From Corallococcus coralloides DSM 2259 (GTDB lineage Bacteria; Myxococcota; Myxococcia; Myxococcales; Myxococcaceae): a stretch of 64,000 nucleotides of DNA. The position numbers were made by a program, and so were the translations under genes. The notes beneath the pieces are model-generated. The model searched no databases, was not told where the DNA came from, and saw only the letters and a program-made list of their open reading frames with translations. Within the stretch, counting starts at the first letter, position 1. Every line of letters begins with the position of its first letter. Where the stretch lies: assembly GCF_000255295.1 (NCBI RefSeq), contig NC_017030.1, forward strand, positions 5,910,328-5,974,327, read 5' to 3'. Shown piece by piece: positions 25,177 through 34,235 of the stretch.

Positions 25177-25784
25177 GCCGGGCCCCCCGCGGTGCCTTCC
25201 CGGGCGAGGAGCAGCTCCTTGAGCTTCTTGCGCGCGCGGAACAGCCGGGTGCCCACCGTCATGGACGGGATGCCGAGCCGCCGGCCGATCTCCGCGTAGC
25301 TCTGTCGCTCCATGTCCTTCATGCGGACCACCTCGCGCAGCTCCGGGGGAAGCTGTTCCACCGCCTGCCACACGTCGTCCAACGTGTAGCGCGCCCATGT
25401 CTCCGGGGCGGCTACGGCCTCCGCCAGGGTGTCCCCCATCGCGTCGGTGAATTCCTCCTGGGGGTGGCGCCGGTCGTGCCGGCACCAGTCGAGGAAGCGT
25501 CGAACGAGGATGGACGCCAGCCACGCCATGGGAGGCGCGGACCGGTCATACGTATGAAACGCGCGGAAGGCCCGCTCGTAGGTCTCCTGCAACAGGTCCT
25601 TCGCGTCCGACGGGTTGCGGCCCCGGCAGAGGATGCGGGCCCGCTCCTCCAACGCCGGAGCGCACCGCGCGATGAGCGCCTGGAACTCCGCGGCGTCCTC
25701 ACGGGAGGCCGAGGGCACCTCCGGTTCGGATGCGGAGGACTCCCCGGGCGGGACGGCGCGGGGCGATCGCGGGCGGAAGACCAC
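25173..25784 (-). CDS. ECF-type sigma-70 family RNA polymerase sigma factor
   Basis: About 203 residues. Region 2 is visible as DAKDLLQETYERAFRAFHTY through PMAWLASILVRRFLDWCR; region 4 as QLPPELREVVRMKDMERQSY through GRRLGIPSMTVGTRLFRARK, a helix-turn-helix that reads the -35 element. A Pro/Ser-rich N-terminal tail of about 40 residues precedes region 2. The GTG at 25784 is my preferred start; the frame stays open upstream, so it is uncertain. The overlap with the zinc-finger/CHAT gene (GTGA) marks a sigma/anti-sigma pair. I cannot identify its target promoters. Confidence 0.88.
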   Translation of the reverse strand: MVFRPRSPRAVPPGESSASEPEVPSASREDAAEFQALIARCAPALEERARILCRGRNPSDAKDLLQETYERAFRAFHTYDRSAPPMAWLASILVRRFLDWCRHDRRHPQEEFTDAMGDTLAEAVAAPETWARYTLDDVWQAVEQLPPELREVVRMKDMERQSYAEIGRRLGIPSMTVGTRLFRARKKLKELLLAREGTAGGPA

Positions 25785-25888
25785 GGGGGCGTTCCTAGCA
25801 GGAGCCGCCCCGCCCGCGAAGTCCGTCGACACCCTCCCAAGCGCTTCCCACCCGGCAGGTGGGAGGCCCGGGACGGCGGCCCGGAGGG

Positions 25889-26515
25889 CTAGCAGGAGCT
25901 CGTCCCCAGGCGGACGCCCGTGCGCACCCGGGTCTTGAAGACGCCCAGCGCCGCGCCAAAGCCCGTGACGCGCATCTTGCTGTAGCCGGTCCCGCCCGAG
26001 CCGATGTTGAAGCGCAGCACGCAGAACCCGTTCGGGAAGAAGAGGCCCGGAGGAATCCAGGTCCCGGTGGTGGTCACCGAGCCCAGCCCATACCAGGCGC
26101 CGTTCTTGTAGCCGAACGCGGCGCCGCCGATCGCCACGCCCTTGCAGGCGCTCTCGTTGACGGTGGACGCCGGGATGACCTCCACGAACGGCTGGGCGAA
26201 GTTGCCGGCCAGGCCGGTGACCTCCGTCACGAAGCGGTGCGGGCATTCCGTCTGATCATAGGACCCATCCGTGGAGGCCGCCGACGCGTCCTGATATCCG
26301 CACGTGGGGAAGACGGCCGTGACCGCCGCGCCGTCCGGCTGCGCCAGCACCACGGTCGAGTTCACGCAGGACTCGTCAATGGCCTGCTCCTGGCTGGCGA
26401 TGGACTCCTCCGCGACGTCGGCGTCAGCGGTCCGCGGCGCCTCTTCCAGCGGGCCGCCACAGGCGGTGGCCAGCGAGGCGGCGAACACGAGCGCGGCGGT
26501 AGGCATGAAGCGCAT
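25889..26515 (-). CDS. secreted lipoprotein, unknown function
   Basis: A 208-residue lipoprotein. The signal peptide MRFMPTAALVFAASLATACG has a lipobox with Cys19. An acidic linker and a mature domain with several Cys follow (ESCVNS, FPTCGYQD, TECPHRF, ESACKG, terminal SSC), probably disulphide-bonded in the periplasm or at the surface. GGAG precedes the ATG. No family is recognised. It is on the same strand as the sigma gene, 105 bp upstream, but that relation may be only positional. Confidence 0.75.
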   Translation of the reverse strand: MRFMPTAALVFAASLATACGGPLEEAPRTADADVAEESIASQEQAIDESCVNSTVVLAQPDGAAVTAVFPTCGYQDASAASTDGSYDQTECPHRFVTEVTGLAGNFAQPFVEVIPASTVNESACKGVAIGGAAFGYKNGAWYGLGSVTTTGTWIPPGLFFPNGFCVLRFNIGSGGTGYSKMRVTGFGAALGVFKTRVRTGVRLGTSSC

Positions 26516-26637
26516 GAGGGGGGCTCCGGGGCAGAGGGGAAGCCCGTATCCCGGGCTCCTCCCTGTTACGTCCGGTGTCGCGCTTATTCCCCCGCGCCAT
26601 TTCCACGCCGTTTTTCGGCCGTGCTAAGGCACCGCGC

Positions 26638-27651
26638 GTGGACATCGAAAAGCCCTACCTGCTGTTCCTGGGAGATGTGAGGGATCAGCTCGCGGCCAAG
26701 ACGGCCCACGGCATCGTGGACTGGCGGCCCGACTGGTGCGTGGGTCAGCTGCGCCTCCCGGGCTGCGCGGCGGACTGTGGCCTGCCGGACATGGACATCG
26801 CCCAGGCGAAGGCGAAGGGCGCGCGCACGCTGGTGGTGGGCGTGGTGAATCCGGGCGGCGTGCTGGCGGACGCGTGGGTGGACACGCTGGTGCAGGCGAT
26901 GGAGGCCGGGCTGGACGTGGCCACGGGGCTGCACAAGAGGCTGTCCTCGTTCCCCGCCGTGGCCGCCGCGGCGGCGAAGCACGGGCGCAAGCTGCACGAC
27001 GTGCGCTTCCCGGACCGGGACTTCGCCACCGGCCAGGGCACGAAGCGGCCCGGCCTGCGCGTTCTGACCGTGGGCACCGACTGCGCGGTGGGCAAGAAGT
27101 ACACGGCGCTGGCGCTGGAGAAGGAGCTGCGTCAGCGCGGGTGGAAGGCGGACTTCCGGGCCACCGGGCAGACGGGCATCCTCATCTCCGGGCGCGGCGT
27201 GGCGCTGGATGCCGTCGTGTCCGACTTCGTCTCCGGCGCGGCGGAGTGGCTCACACCCGCGAACGACGCGGACCACTGGGACGTGGTGGAGGGCCAGGGG
27301 TCGCTGTTCCACCCCTCCTTCGCGGGCGTCACGCTGGGCCTGTTGCACGGCGCGCAGCCGGACGCGTTCATCGTCTGCCATGAGCCCACGCGCACGCGCA
27401 TGCGCGGCGTGAAACACCCGCCGCCGTCCATCCAGGACGTCATCGACCGCACGGTGCTGGAGGGCCGGCTGACGAACCCGGCCATCCAGTGCACGGGCAT
27501 CGCCATCAACACGGAGCACCTGGGCGAGGAAGAAGCGCTGGCGCTCCTGGAGGCCACCGGCCGGGCGCATGGCCTGCCCTGCGTGGACCCCCTGCGCACG
27601 GGCGCGGGCCCCCTGGCCGACGCGCTGGCGAGCCGCTTCCCGCGCGGGTGA
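26638..27651 (+). CDS. DUF1611 family P-loop protein (DgcN-like)
   Basis: About 337 residues matching the DUF1611 family: an N-terminal Rossmann-like half with TLVVGVVNPGGVLADAWVDT and a C-terminal P-loop half with VGTDCAVGKKYTALALEKEL, then DVVEGQGSLFHPSFAG and CHEPTRTRMRGV. Related proteins were reported as DgcN, an N-acetyltransferase in D-glutamate use. I know of that from memory and cannot test it here; the usual partner DgcA (enolase-like) is not in this window. The GTG at 26638 starts MDIEKPYLLFLGDV. It diverges from the lipoprotein gene at 26515. Confidence 0.82.
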   Translation: MDIEKPYLLFLGDVRDQLAAKTAHGIVDWRPDWCVGQLRLPGCAADCGLPDMDIAQAKAKGARTLVVGVVNPGGVLADAWVDTLVQAMEAGLDVATGLHKRLSSFPAVAAAAAKHGRKLHDVRFPDRDFATGQGTKRPGLRVLTVGTDCAVGKKYTALALEKELRQRGWKADFRATGQTGILISGRGVALDAVVSDFVSGAAEWLTPANDADHWDVVEGQGSLFHPSFAGVTLGLLHGAQPDAFIVCHEPTRTRMRGVKHPPPSIQDVIDRTVLEGRLTNPAIQCTGIAINTEHLGEEEALALLEATGRAHGLPCVDPLRTGAGPLADALASRFPRG

Positions 27652-27711
27652 CACACACACCCTTTCCGAAAGCCTCTCCACCGGAGCGGCTCACGGTATA
27701 TTGAGGACACC

Positions 27712-28440
27712 ATGGGACGCATTTTCGAGACACGCAAGGCGACGATGTTCGCCCGCTGGAACAAGATGGCGAAGGTCTTCACGCGCATCACGAAGGACAT
27801 CGTGATCGCGGTGAAGGCGGGCGGGCCGAACATCGAATCGAACCCCGCGCTGCGCCGGGCCGTGCAGAACGCCCGCGCGGCGAACATGCCCAAGACCAAC
27901 GTGGACGCCGCCATCAAGCGCGCCAGTGGTCAGGACCAGGCCGACTACCAGATCCTCCTGTACGAAGGCTTCGCGCCGCACGGCGTGGGCATCCTGGTGG
28001 AGGCGGCCACGGACAACGTGACGCGCACCGTGGCCAACGTCCGCTTCCCCTTCACCAAGCTGGGCGGGAGCATGGGCACGGCGGGCAGCGTCTCCCGCCT
28101 CTTCGAGCGCATGGGCGCCATCCGCCTGGACGCCGAAGGGCTGAACGCGGAGGAGCTGGAGCTGGAGCTCATCGACCACGGCCTGGAGGAGATGGGCGAG
28201 ACGACCGGCGAGAAGGGCGAGAAGCAGCTGCTCCTGCGCTGCAAGTTCGCCGACTTCGGCAAGCTCATGTCGGCGATTGAAGCCAAGGGCATCGCGACCG
28301 CGTCCACCCAGTCCGAGTACATCCCCCTGCCCGGCACGCTGAAGGAGCTGCCCGAGGACCAGGCCACGGAGGTGCTCAAGCTGGTGGACATGCTGGAGCA
28401 GGACGACGACGTGCAGCACGTGTTCCACAACCTCGCCTGA
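27712..28440 (+). CDS. YebC/PmpR family DNA-binding protein
   Basis: 242 residues, full length for the YebC/TACO1 family, associated with transcription control and, more recently, with relieving ribosome stalling. N-terminal landmarks: [20 protein letters not shown], then [18 protein letters not shown] and [18 protein letters not shown]. The central [20 protein letters not shown] is the family signature. GAGGA lies 5 nt before the ATG, with an AT-rich TATATT just upstream. The N-terminal FET..AT variant differs from the common KHKKAA form. It is flanked by unrelated genes on the same strand. Confidence 0.92.
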   Translation: MGRIFETRKATMFARWNKMAKVFTRITKDIVIAVKAGGPNIESNPALRRAVQNARAANMPKTNVDAAIKRASGQDQADYQILLYEGFAPHGVGILVEAATDNVTRTVANVRFPFTKLGGSMGTAGSVSRLFERMGAIRLDAEGLNAEELELELIDHGLEEMGETTGEKGEKQLLLRCKFADFGKLMSAIEAKGIATASTQSEYIPLPGTLKELPEDQATEVLKLVDMLEQDDDVQHVFHNLA

Positions 28441-28518
28441 AGCAAAGGCATCCGGCCCCCGTGCGCACTCCCCGGGGGCCGGCGCCAGGCCCGCGCGTGC
28501 CGGGGTACGAGGAGGTCC

Positions 28519-30156
28519 ATGGCGGACGAGGGTGACGGGCAGGACCTGCGGGACACGGTGAAGCGGCTGGAGGCGACGGTCGCGGCCCTGGAGACGCGGC
28601 TCGCGAGCCTGGAAGCCCGAGAGGCGCCACGCCCCGTGGCCTCGCCCGCGGTCGCCCCTGTGACGCCTCCGGTGGCCGCGCCCGAGCAGCGGGACCTGGA
28701 GGCGCACGTCGGCACCTACTGGTTGAGCCGCCTGGGCATCGTGGCGCTCATCATCGGCATCGCGTACCTCATCACGTACCACTTCGGGGAGCTGGGGGTG
28801 CTGGCGCGCGTGGGCGCGGGCTACCTGCTCAGCGCGGGGCTGGGCGCGTTCGGGTTGTGGCTGGCGCGGCGGCACCAGCTCTTCGGGCGCATCGTCTTCG
28901 GCGGCGGCCTGGCGCTCGCGTACTTCGTCACCTACGCGCTGCACTTCATCCCGGCGGTGCGGGTCATCGACAGTGAGGTGCTGGCGCTGGTGCTGCTGGC
29001 GGGGTTCGTGGTGGCCATCGTCACCATCGCGCACCGGATGCAGTCGGAGACGGTGGCGGGCATCGCGCTGTTCCTGGGGCTGCACACGGGGATGCTCAGC
29101 GACATCACCGCGTTCACGCTGCTGTCCACCACGCTGCTCGCGGCGGGTGCGCTGTTCTTCCTGGTGCGCAACCGCTGGGTCATCGTGCCCCTGTCCAGCC
29201 TGGTGGCGGTGTACAGCACGCACGTCGTCTGGGCGGTGCGCACGGGCCACATGGCGCCGGGTGCGCCCGAGAATGACCGGCTCCTGCTGAGCCTGGGCTT
29301 CCTCGCGCTCTACTTCCTGCTGTTCTCCGTGGCGCTGCTGGTGCGCCCGCGCGACCTGCCCGTGCGCGCGAGCCTCGCGTTCACCCTGCTCAACTGGGTG
29401 GGCCTGACGTCGCTGGGCGCGTACGAGGTCTCCCAGGAGCAGGACTCGCACCTCTTCGGCTTCCTCCTCGTCGTCGCGCTGGCGCATGGCGCGGGAGCCG
29501 TCGTGTCGAGGCTCCAGCGTGCTCCCGCGGCGCTGACGCACGCGTACCTGGCGCTGACGGCGGTGACCTTCGCGCTGGCCATGCCCGCGCGCTACGACGA
29601 CGTCGCGCTGGTGGCGGCCTGGACGGTGACGGGGCTGGTCGCGGGCCTGGCCGCGCGTGGGGTGGAGTCCCCGGTGCTGGGGGGCGTGGGCGTGCTCATC
29701 CTCTACGTGGCGCTGGGTGCATGCGAATGGGAGACGCCGGGGCGCCTGACGTTGCTCATCGGGCTGGTGGTGGCGTTCGTGCTGGTGGAGCGCGGCGGGA
29801 CGGTGCGCGTCGCCGGCCTGCCCGAACCCGAGGCCCGGACAGCCTTCACCGCCATCTGCGCGGCGGGCGCGGGGCTGTCGCTGGTGGCGCTGGTGGGCGC
29901 GCGGATGCCCGAGGGGCTCGTCACGCTGGGTTGGGTCATCGCCGCCTTCCTCCTCTTCGGCGTGGGCTTCGCGGTGCGCGAGCGCTGGTACCGGCTGGCC
30001 GCGTTGGCGGTGCTGGGGCTCGCCCTGGGGCGGCTGGTGCTGGTGGACGTGGCGAAGCTGCCGCCGGATCAACGGGTGCTCACGTTCATCCTGCTGGGCG
30101 TCATGCTGCTGCTCGTCTCATACACATACACGCGGCTGCGCGACCGGCGCGGGTGA
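28519..30156 (+). CDS. DUF2339-type polytopic membrane protein
   Basis: A 545-residue integral membrane protein. It begins with a coiled coil (LRDTVKRLEATVAALETRLA, then SLEAREA), a Pro/Ala linker and LEAHVGTYWLSRLGIVALII. Some 12-16 hydrophobic helices then alternate with short loops to the C-terminus. The coiled coil followed by a WLSRLGI-type first helix is characteristic of DUF2339. Its role is unknown; an envelope function is plausible. GAGGAGG precedes the ATG. Confidence 0.82.
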   Translation: MADEGDGQDLRDTVKRLEATVAALETRLASLEAREAPRPVASPAVAPVTPPVAAPEQRDLEAHVGTYWLSRLGIVALIIGIAYLITYHFGELGVLARVGAGYLLSAGLGAFGLWLARRHQLFGRIVFGGGLALAYFVTYALHFIPAVRVIDSEVLALVLLAGFVVAIVTIAHRMQSETVAGIALFLGLHTGMLSDITAFTLLSTTLLAAGALFFLVRNRWVIVPLSSLVAVYSTHVVWAVRTGHMAPGAPENDRLLLSLGFLALYFLLFSVALLVRPRDLPVRASLAFTLLNWVGLTSLGAYEVSQEQDSHLFGFLLVVALAHGAGAVVSRLQRAPAALTHAYLALTAVTFALAMPARYDDVALVAAWTVTGLVAGLAARGVESPVLGGVGVLILYVALGACEWETPGRLTLLIGLVVAFVLVERGGTVRVAGLPEPEARTAFTAICAAGAGLSLVALVGARMPEGLVTLGWVIAAFLLFGVGFAVRERWYRLAALAVLGLALGRLVLVDVAKLPPDQRVLTFILLGVMLLLVSYTYTRLRDRRG

Positions 30157-30205
30157 AGACAGACACCGGATCGCACTAAACCCGTTAATCCGTTATGATG
30201 GAGGA

Positions 30206-31834
30206 ATGCGCCGGTCCCGATTCGATGTGTTGCTGGCCGCCATTCACCCGCGATTGCTGGGCCTGATGGCCTGGGGCGTCTTCGCGACCCAGGCGGGCTG
30301 CGCGTCCCTCCCCGAGTCCGAACAGGATGACCTGGAGAGCACCACCGCCGCGGTCACCAGCGGGAACATCCTCTTCGTGGGCAACAGCTTCACGCACGGC
30401 AACGAAGAGCCTGTCTATTCGTACAACAAGGCCGCCGTCACCGACACGAACGGCTCCGGCCAGGGCGGTATCCCGGGCATCTTCAAGAAGCTGACCACGC
30501 AGGCCGGCTTCACGTTCAACGTGAGCCTGGAGACGGCCAGCGGACAGACGCTCCGGTGGCATCACACGAACCGGGCCCCCACCATCGGTCAGGCGACGTG
30601 GAACACCGTCGTGCTCCAGGAGCAGAGCACGACGCCGCTGCCCACCTCGCGCGGTGGCTCGCCCACGGCCTTCACGGATGCCGCGCGAGACCTGCGCACG
30701 CTGGTGCGCGCCGCGAACCCTTCCGCGAACCTGTACCTGTATGAGACGTGGTCGTCGCCCACCTCCGTGAGCGCGCAGGGCTATCCGAGCGGAACCGCGG
30801 GGCTCCAGGCGATGCAGACCGACCTGCGCGACGCCTACTTCAAGGCCTATCGCGACCTGGGCTTCACGGGCGTGGCCCGCGTGGGCGATGGCTACATGCG
30901 CGCGGTGGACCAGAATCTGGCCGACCCGAATCCCGCGGATGGCATCTCACCAGGGATGTTCAACCTGTGGAGCGCCCAGGACAGCCGTCACTCCAGCAAG
31001 TACGGCAGCTACCTGTCCGCGGCGGTGCTGTTCGCGAAGATCACCCAGGCGGATCCCCGCGGCCTCGCGACGGGCACGGGCAGCGCGGCGGCCGACCTGG
31101 GCATCAGCTCGGCCGATGCGGCGAACCTCCACCGCATCGCCTACGAAATCACCGCGCTGCCGGACCCGGTCGTGAACGTCCCCACGCGCCTGCGCGTCAC
31201 CGGCGCGACCTTCACGGGTTCGGTGACGGGGGGGACACCTGCCAACGTCACCGGCAATGCACAGCTGGTATCGCTCACGACGTCGGAGGGCACGTTCACG
31301 AACCTCGTGGGCGCGACGGCCAATGGCATCACGAGCACCAACACGCCCAGTGCCCGGGGCACGGTGCCCGCGAACGCCAACGTGGCCTCCACCGGGCTGA
31401 GCATCCACGATGGCACGAACAACCTGAACACGGGCCACTTCCAGTTCGACACGGCCCTCACCACGAAGACGCGCTTCTTCATCGTGGACAGCACGCCCAC
31501 GTCCACGACACTCGGTGACGACGCCACGGTCACGCTCGTCAACGCGTCCAGCCAGCCCGTGGGTAGCTACTCACTGGCGCTGCTCGCGAGCGACTTCACC
31601 GGCTCGGCGGCGGGAAACACGTCCACCGCGCTGGCGACCGTCTCGTACACCAGCGGCGTGGCGAGCCTCACAGGCAACCCGGTGGGCACGGTGCAGTCCA
31701 AGCTCGGGGGCGTGTCGTTCTCACTGGCGGACCTGGGCGTGACGGACGTCGCGAGCATCAGCAGCGCCACCGGACTACGCATCTCCAGCGCCACGCTGGA
31801 CCCGAACGTCGTCGGGCTCTACACAGTCCCCTGA
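30206..31834 (+). CDS. SGNH-hydrolase-like lipoprotein
   Basis: About 542 residues. A signal sequence leads to a lipobox (ATQAGC). The catalytic half resembles DUF4886/SGNH hydrolases: ILFVGNSFTHGN carries the block-I Ser, VVLQEQS follows, and DSRHSSKYGSYLSA carries the late Asp/His pair. The C-terminal half (from about 330) is Thr/Ser/Gly-rich with beta-strand-like segments (VTGATFTGSVTGGTPANVTG), perhaps an adhesion or carbohydrate-binding module. The substrate is unknown; esters on sugars or polymers are typical. GGAGG lies directly before the ATG. It is convergent with the small lipoprotein gene that ends at 31846. Confidence 0.72.
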   Translation: MRRSRFDVLLAAIHPRLLGLMAWGVFATQAGCASLPESEQDDLESTTAAVTSGNILFVGNSFTHGNEEPVYSYNKAAVTDTNGSGQGGIPGIFKKLTTQAGFTFNVSLETASGQTLRWHHTNRAPTIGQATWNTVVLQEQSTTPLPTSRGGSPTAFTDAARDLRTLVRAANPSANLYLYETWSSPTSVSAQGYPSGTAGLQAMQTDLRDAYFKAYRDLGFTGVARVGDGYMRAVDQNLADPNPADGISPGMFNLWSAQDSRHSSKYGSYLSAAVLFAKITQADPRGLATGTGSAAADLGISSADAANLHRIAYEITALPDPVVNVPTRLRVTGATFTGSVTGGTPANVTGNAQLVSLTTSEGTFTNLVGATANGITSTNTPSARGTVPANANVASTGLSIHDGTNNLNTGHFQFDTALTTKTRFFIVDSTPTSTTLGDDATVTLVNASSQPVGSYSLALLASDFTGSAAGNTSTALATVSYTSGVASLTGNPVGTVQSKLGGVSFSLADLGVTDVASISSATGLRISSATLDPNVVGLYTVP

Positions 31835-31845
31835 CGAGCGCGGCC

Positions 31846-32112
31846 TTAGATGTCGGTCTCCTGCCGCTCCGTCACCCGATACTCCTGCCGGTAGGCCTTG
31901 CCCCCGCGCTCGAAGGTCTCCACCACGGTGGCGCCGTCCTCGGAGAGGAAGAGGCGATAGTTCGTGTCCGCCGTGGGGGTCGTCACTGCGTAGTTTCCGA
32001 AGGGGAGCCTGAAGACCACGCGCGGGGGGCGGTCTGGACAACAGGCCGTCAACAGCGTGGAGGCCAGGGCACTCGTCAGCATGCCCGCGAGCACGATGCC
32101 GAGCTTCCTCAT
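31846..32112 (-). CDS. small lipoprotein
   Basis: 88 residues: MRKLGIVLAGMLTSALASTL, then LTACCPD as lipobox, then a 60-residue beta-looking domain ending RQEYRVTERQETDI. No family is recognised. The start overlaps the upstream gene's stop by 4 nt (ATGA), so the two form a coupled pair. Confidence 0.7.
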   Translation of the reverse strand: MRKLGIVLAGMLTSALASTLLTACCPDRPPRVVFRLPFGNYAVTTPTADTNYRLFLSEDGATVVETFERGGKAYRQEYRVTERQETDI

Positions 32113-32462
32113 GGCTGCCGCTGGAGGCTGACGTTCCGGTAGAGTTCTCCCGTGCCTTCGGTCGGCTCGGCTTCAAAGAGCGTGGCCTTCGCGAAATCGC
32201 CGGTCGCGCCCGCCTCCGGCCGCACGGCCCACACGTTGTAGACGGCGCCAATGGGGCCCGTGCCCTGCGCGGGGATGATGGAAACACCATCCGCGGTGGC
32301 CGACACGAGCCGCAGTCGGATGCCTTCGGCTTCATCATTCAGCGGATCACACACCCCGCCCTGAAGCTTCGCGCCCGCGAACAGGGGCCAGCCCAGCGCG
32401 AGTCCCGCGCAGAAGAGTGCCGTTGAAGCGACCTTGCGACGATGCGAAGAAGGAATTGGCAT
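32109..32462 (-). CDS. secreted protein, partner of the small lipoprotein
   Basis: About 117 residues with a signal peptide (ALFCAGLALGWPLFAGA) and a short mature domain containing GGVCDPLNDEAEGIRLRLVS and VYNVWAVRPEAG. No known family. The ATG at 32462 is chosen for the signal peptide. It is translationally coupled to the lipoprotein gene downstream. It diverges from the hydrolase gene at 32552; the 90-bp gap holds both promoters but no clear boxes. Confidence 0.65.
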   Translation of the reverse strand: MPIPSSHRRKVASTALFCAGLALGWPLFAGAKLQGGVCDPLNDEAEGIRLRLVSATADGVSIIPAQGTGPIGAVYNVWAVRPEAGATGDFAKATLFEAEPTEGTGELYRNVSLQRQP

Positions 32463-32551
32463 GGGATGGAAGCCTGACCCAACTCCCAACCCAAGCACCA
32501 GTGACTCCGGGGACAAGCTAGCCTTCGCGCACCCCTCCTTCAGGAGCCCTC

Positions 32552-33421
32552 ATGAGCCTCGCCTACCGTCGACAGAGCACCCTGCACCGGGGCTGCACGC
32601 TGAGCTGGTTCGTGGAGGGAGACGGTCCCCCGGTGGTGATGATCCAGGGGGTCGGAGTTGGCGCCGCGGGATGGCGGCCACAGGTGGAGGGCCTGGCTTC
32701 CCACTTCCGGTGTCTCTGCCTGGACAACCGGGGCTTCGGCGCCAGCCAACCGCCAGGCGACGCGCTCACGGTGGAGATGATGGCGGACGACGCGCTTGCC
32801 TTGATGGACGCGCAGGGATGGGAGAGCGCGCACGTCATGGGTCACTCGCTGGGCGGGCTGGTGGCGCTGTACCTCGCGCACCAGGCACGCGAGCGGGTGC
32901 GCAGCCTCGCGCTGCTGTGCACGTTCGCGACGGGCGCGGTGCCCACCCGCCTCGCGCCGGGCCTGTTGCTCATGGGATTGCGGACCCAGCTCGGCACGCG
33001 GCGCATGCGGCGCCACGCCTTCCTCCGCATGGTGCTGGCGCCCGAGGAGCTGGCCCACGCCGACAAGGATGCGCTGGCGGAACAGCTCGCGGAGCTGTTC
33101 GATCATGACCTCGCGGATCAGCCGCCCGTGGCGATGCGCCAGTTCCGGGCCATGCGAAGCGCGGACGCAACCCCGTTCCTCCAGGGACTGGCGGGTCTGC
33201 CGACCCTGGTCGTGAGCGCCACGCACGATCCCATCGCGCCCCCCACCGCCGGGCAGGCCCTGGCGGCGGGAATCCCTGGCGCACGCTTCGTGGAGATTCC
33301 CCATGCCTCGCACGGCGTGCCCCTGCGCTTCCCGGACCGCGTCAACGCGCTCCTGAAGGAGCACCTGGACGCCGCAGAGGGCCCCCTCCAGTCCGCACGG
33401 TCCGGCTACGAGTGCTCATGA
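32552..33421 (+). CDS. alpha/beta-hydrolase
   Basis: 289 residues, alpha/beta-hydrolase fold. The nucleophile elbow is GHSLGG (Ser near 107), the acid is in VSATHDPIAPP and the His in PHASHGVPL. The N-terminal oxyanion strand is VVMIQGVGVGAAGW. It has no signal peptide and is probably cytoplasmic. The substrate is not predictable; esterases, lactonases and C-C hydrolases share these motifs. GGAG precedes the ATG. Confidence 0.88.
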   Translation: MSLAYRRQSTLHRGCTLSWFVEGDGPPVVMIQGVGVGAAGWRPQVEGLASHFRCLCLDNRGFGASQPPGDALTVEMMADDALALMDAQGWESAHVMGHSLGGLVALYLAHQARERVRSLALLCTFATGAVPTRLAPGLLLMGLRTQLGTRRMRRHAFLRMVLAPEELAHADKDALAEQLAELFDHDLADQPPVAMRQFRAMRSADATPFLQGLAGLPTLVVSATHDPIAPPTAGQALAAGIPGARFVEIPHASHGVPLRFPDRVNALLKEHLDAAEGPLQSARSGYECS

Positions 33422-33504
33422 AAAAGGGGCGCACATTTGCCCGTCCGCGAACCACTCGCCTATCCTTGAAATCGAGTAAAAACCACTAAGTCGAGGGAAC
33501 TGAA

Positions 33505-33753
33505 ATGCGAATGGTCGTCGTCGCCGGGCTGATGGCTTTCGGGCTGCTGGTGGGATGTGGCGGGGTCGAGGGTGAAGAAATCCTGCCGCGCGACTCCGAT
33601 CCGAGCAGTTCCCCTGGTCAAACCCGAGACGCCTCCTTGATTGACCACTGCACTTTGGCCCTTTGGAACTGCCTTGAGATTGCGCAGCTAGACGAGGCAA
33701 TGCAGGAGCGTTGCTATCAAGCTTACGATGGCTGCGTTGGACCCCACTGGTGA
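33505..33753 (+). CDS. very small Cys-rich lipoprotein
   Basis: 82 residues. The signal peptide MRMVVVAGLMAFGLLVGCGG has the lipobox Cys at 18. The mature 64 residues contain four further Cys (DHC, NCLE, RCYQ, GCVG), probably two disulphides. GAGGGAA lies at good spacing before the ATG. No homologue is recognised. Base composition is less GC-rich than its neighbours, and it begins the gene-poor patch that runs to about 35.5 kb. Confidence 0.65.
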   Translation: MRMVVVAGLMAFGLLVGCGGVEGEEILPRDSDPSSSPGQTRDASLIDHCTLALWNCLEIAQLDEAMQERCYQAYDGCVGPHW

Positions 33754-34160
33754 CTTCCCGAGTCCTCACGGGCGCGAAAGGTAGAGCGCGAGCCGCGTTT
33801 CCATCACGGCCCGCTGGGGCGTCCCTTTCATCTCTCCCGCGATGAGGTTACGGCTCGCGGGTGACCTGCGTCCATGGCCACCACGTTGGCGGCATGCTGG
33901 AGCTGGCGGGAGGCGCGCTCCCCCAGCATCACAACATCTTGGGTCACCGCGCCCAGCGACTGCACCAACAGGGGCACCTGCTCCACGGCTGCCTCGTGCT
34001 TCGGCTGCCGGCACGACAGCAACTCAGTACGGAGCCACGGGCTCCAGGGCGCCAACATCGCGCCCCTCGGGGTCTGACACCGTCATGAAGCCTGGGTAGC
34101 TGCTCATGCCCGGCAGAAGGGCAGTCATCCGAGCAAACTGGTCTTACAGACACACAGCGC
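33754..34160 (-). pseudogene. possible decayed gene, split over two frames
   Basis: Minus-strand protein-like pieces fall in different frames. The first is ALLPGMSSYPGFMTVSDPEG (around 34130-34030); then TELLSCRQPKHEAAVEQVPL and VVMLGERASRQLQHAANVVA (around 34030-33870); then GEMKGTPQRAVMETRLALYL up to a stop near 33766. Joined by two frameshifts they would make one chain of about 120 residues. I do not recognise the family. The evidence is only the natural look of each piece, so it may be chance. Bases 34161-34235 hold nothing I recognise. Confidence 0.3.
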
Positions 34161-34235
34161 GGCAGAGGGGGGCATTGCTAGATGCCCCGTTCGCTCTCAC
34201 TTTGGTTCCCATCTGGGTTTGGCTCGCGGGTCTTG

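Noticed and set aside
30185..30206. TATGAT as a -10 box before the SGNH-like lipoprotein
   Set aside because: It lies directly at the ribosome site and 7 nt from the start codon, too close for a normal leader.
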